Shown here piece by piece: positions 5,885-6,368 of a stretch of 6,368 bases of DNA. The notes beneath the pieces were generated by a model. The model ran no database searches. It was not told the DNA's origin and was given only the letters and a program-made list of their open reading frames with translations. The position numbers and the translations under genes were made by a program. The stretch is taken from positions 1 to 6,368 of the forward strand of contig JAEWIK010000099.1 of assembly GCA_023387135.1 (NCBI GenBank), written 5' to 3'. The DNA is from Actinomycetes bacterium. GTDB lineage: Bacteria; Actinomycetota; Actinomycetes; Propionibacteriales; Propionibacteriaceae. Each line of letters starts with the position of its first letter. Within the stretch, counting starts at the first letter, position 1.

Positions 5885-6368
5885 TGAGTGTGACTGCCGA
5901 CAGCCCCGATTCCAGTCGAGTGATCATCGACGCCGCCGAACTCTCGAGGTCCCTCACCAGGATGGCCCACGAGTTGCTGGAGGCGAACCGCGGGGCCCAG
6001 AACCTGATCCTGCTCGGCATCCCCACCAGGGGTGCTCCCCTGGCCGGACGCCTGGCGGGGCTCATCGAGAAGATCGAGGGCCGTCCCGTCAGGCTGGGCA
6101 TCCTCGACATCACGATGTACCGCGACGACCTCCGCCGCCATCCGACCCGTCCCGTCGGGCGCACGAGCATCCCCGGCACCATCGACGACGCCGTGGTGGT
6201 GCTGGTGGACGACGTCCTGTTCTCGGGACGCACCATCGCGGCGGCCTTCGACGCGCTGCGCGACCTGGGGCGGCCCCGCGCGGTGAGACTGGCGGTGCTG
6301 GTCGATCGCGGCCACCGCGAGCTGCCGATCGCCGCCGACAGCATCGGCAGGGTGGTCCAGACCGCCGC
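5884..6368 (+). CDS. pyrR: PyrR, pyrimidine operon regulator / uracil phosphoribosyltransferase (3' end missing)
   Basis: PyrR senses UMP/UTP, binds pyr mRNA to lower expression of pyrimidine biosynthesis genes, and in most species also converts uracil and PRPP to UMP. The first 161 residues are present; the family is about 180-195 residues, so only a short tail is missing. Seen: the type I phosphoribosyltransferase fold with the early ILLGIPTRGAPLA segment (residues 43-55), the LDITMYRDD flexible-loop region characteristic of PyrR, the PRPP-binding signature VVLVDDVLFSGRT (about 105-117, with D109-D110), and LVDRGHRELPI near the C-terminus. GTG at 5884 is 4 bases from GAGGAG, and GTG at 5890 is 10 bases away; either could be used, changing the protein by two residues. 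In actinobacteria pyrR usually leads pyrB, pyrC, carA and carB, which would lie beyond the window. Confidence 0.95.
   Translation, partial: MSVTADSPDSSRVIIDAAELSRSLTRMAHELLEANRGAQNLILLGIPTRGAPLAGRLAGLIEKIEGRPVRLGILDITMYRDDLRRHPTRPVGRTSIPGTIDDAVVVLVDDVLFSGRTIAAAFDALRDLGRPRAVRLAVLVDRGHRELPIAADSIGRVVQTA

Noticed and set aside
1..6368. Search for a defence system, toxin-antitoxin pair, mobile element, CRISPR or retron-like structure
   Set aside because: No nuclease/toxin motifs, transposase, terminal repeats or repeat-spacer pattern were found; gene content and codon use look like a stable chromosomal region.

Overview
The window is GC-rich (roughly 70% by eye), densely coding, and strongly G/C-ending at third codon positions. 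Together with the closest family matches (a mycobacterial Nei1-like glycosylase, an actinobacterial-type PepN and PyrR), this points to an actinomycete chromosome. Frequent AGG arginine codons would fit the Propionibacteriaceae, but that family-level guess is weak. I see no tRNA, rRNA, mobile element, CRISPR array or phage gene; it looks like ordinary core chromosome with some unfamiliar genes.

Left part (1-2757), all on the minus strand and read right to left: a Nei/Fpg-family DNA glycosylase (2757-1942); an unrecognised 468-residue protein whose start overlaps the end of the glycosylase gene (1960-554); and, after an 85-base gap, an FAD-dependent oxidoreductase resembling prenylcysteine oxidase (468 to the window edge, 3' end missing). 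Spacing and orientation suggest one transcription unit, or a two-gene unit plus the oxidoreductase.

Middle (2758-5524): a 175-base divergent promoter region separates the glycosylase from pepN, a complete M1-family zinc aminopeptidase of 863 residues on the plus strand. pepN ends in a GC-rich hairpin that faces a small convergent gene.

Right part (5525-6368): a 56-residue single-span membrane protein on the minus strand (5725-5555), probably made from a leaderless mRNA, then a 158-base divergent intergenic region with an operator-like inverted repeat. Next comes the 5' part of pyrR, the pyrimidine regulator/uracil phosphoribosyltransferase, preceded by a hairpin whose loop carries the ribosome binding site and whose stem includes the start codon. 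pyrR normally heads the pyrimidine biosynthesis operon, which would continue past the window edge.

The genes cover DNA base-excision repair, peptide turnover and pyrimidine control, with no single shared pathway. The least explained parts are the 468-residue protein, the prenylcysteine-oxidase-like flavoprotein, the tiny membrane protein and the pyrR leader.
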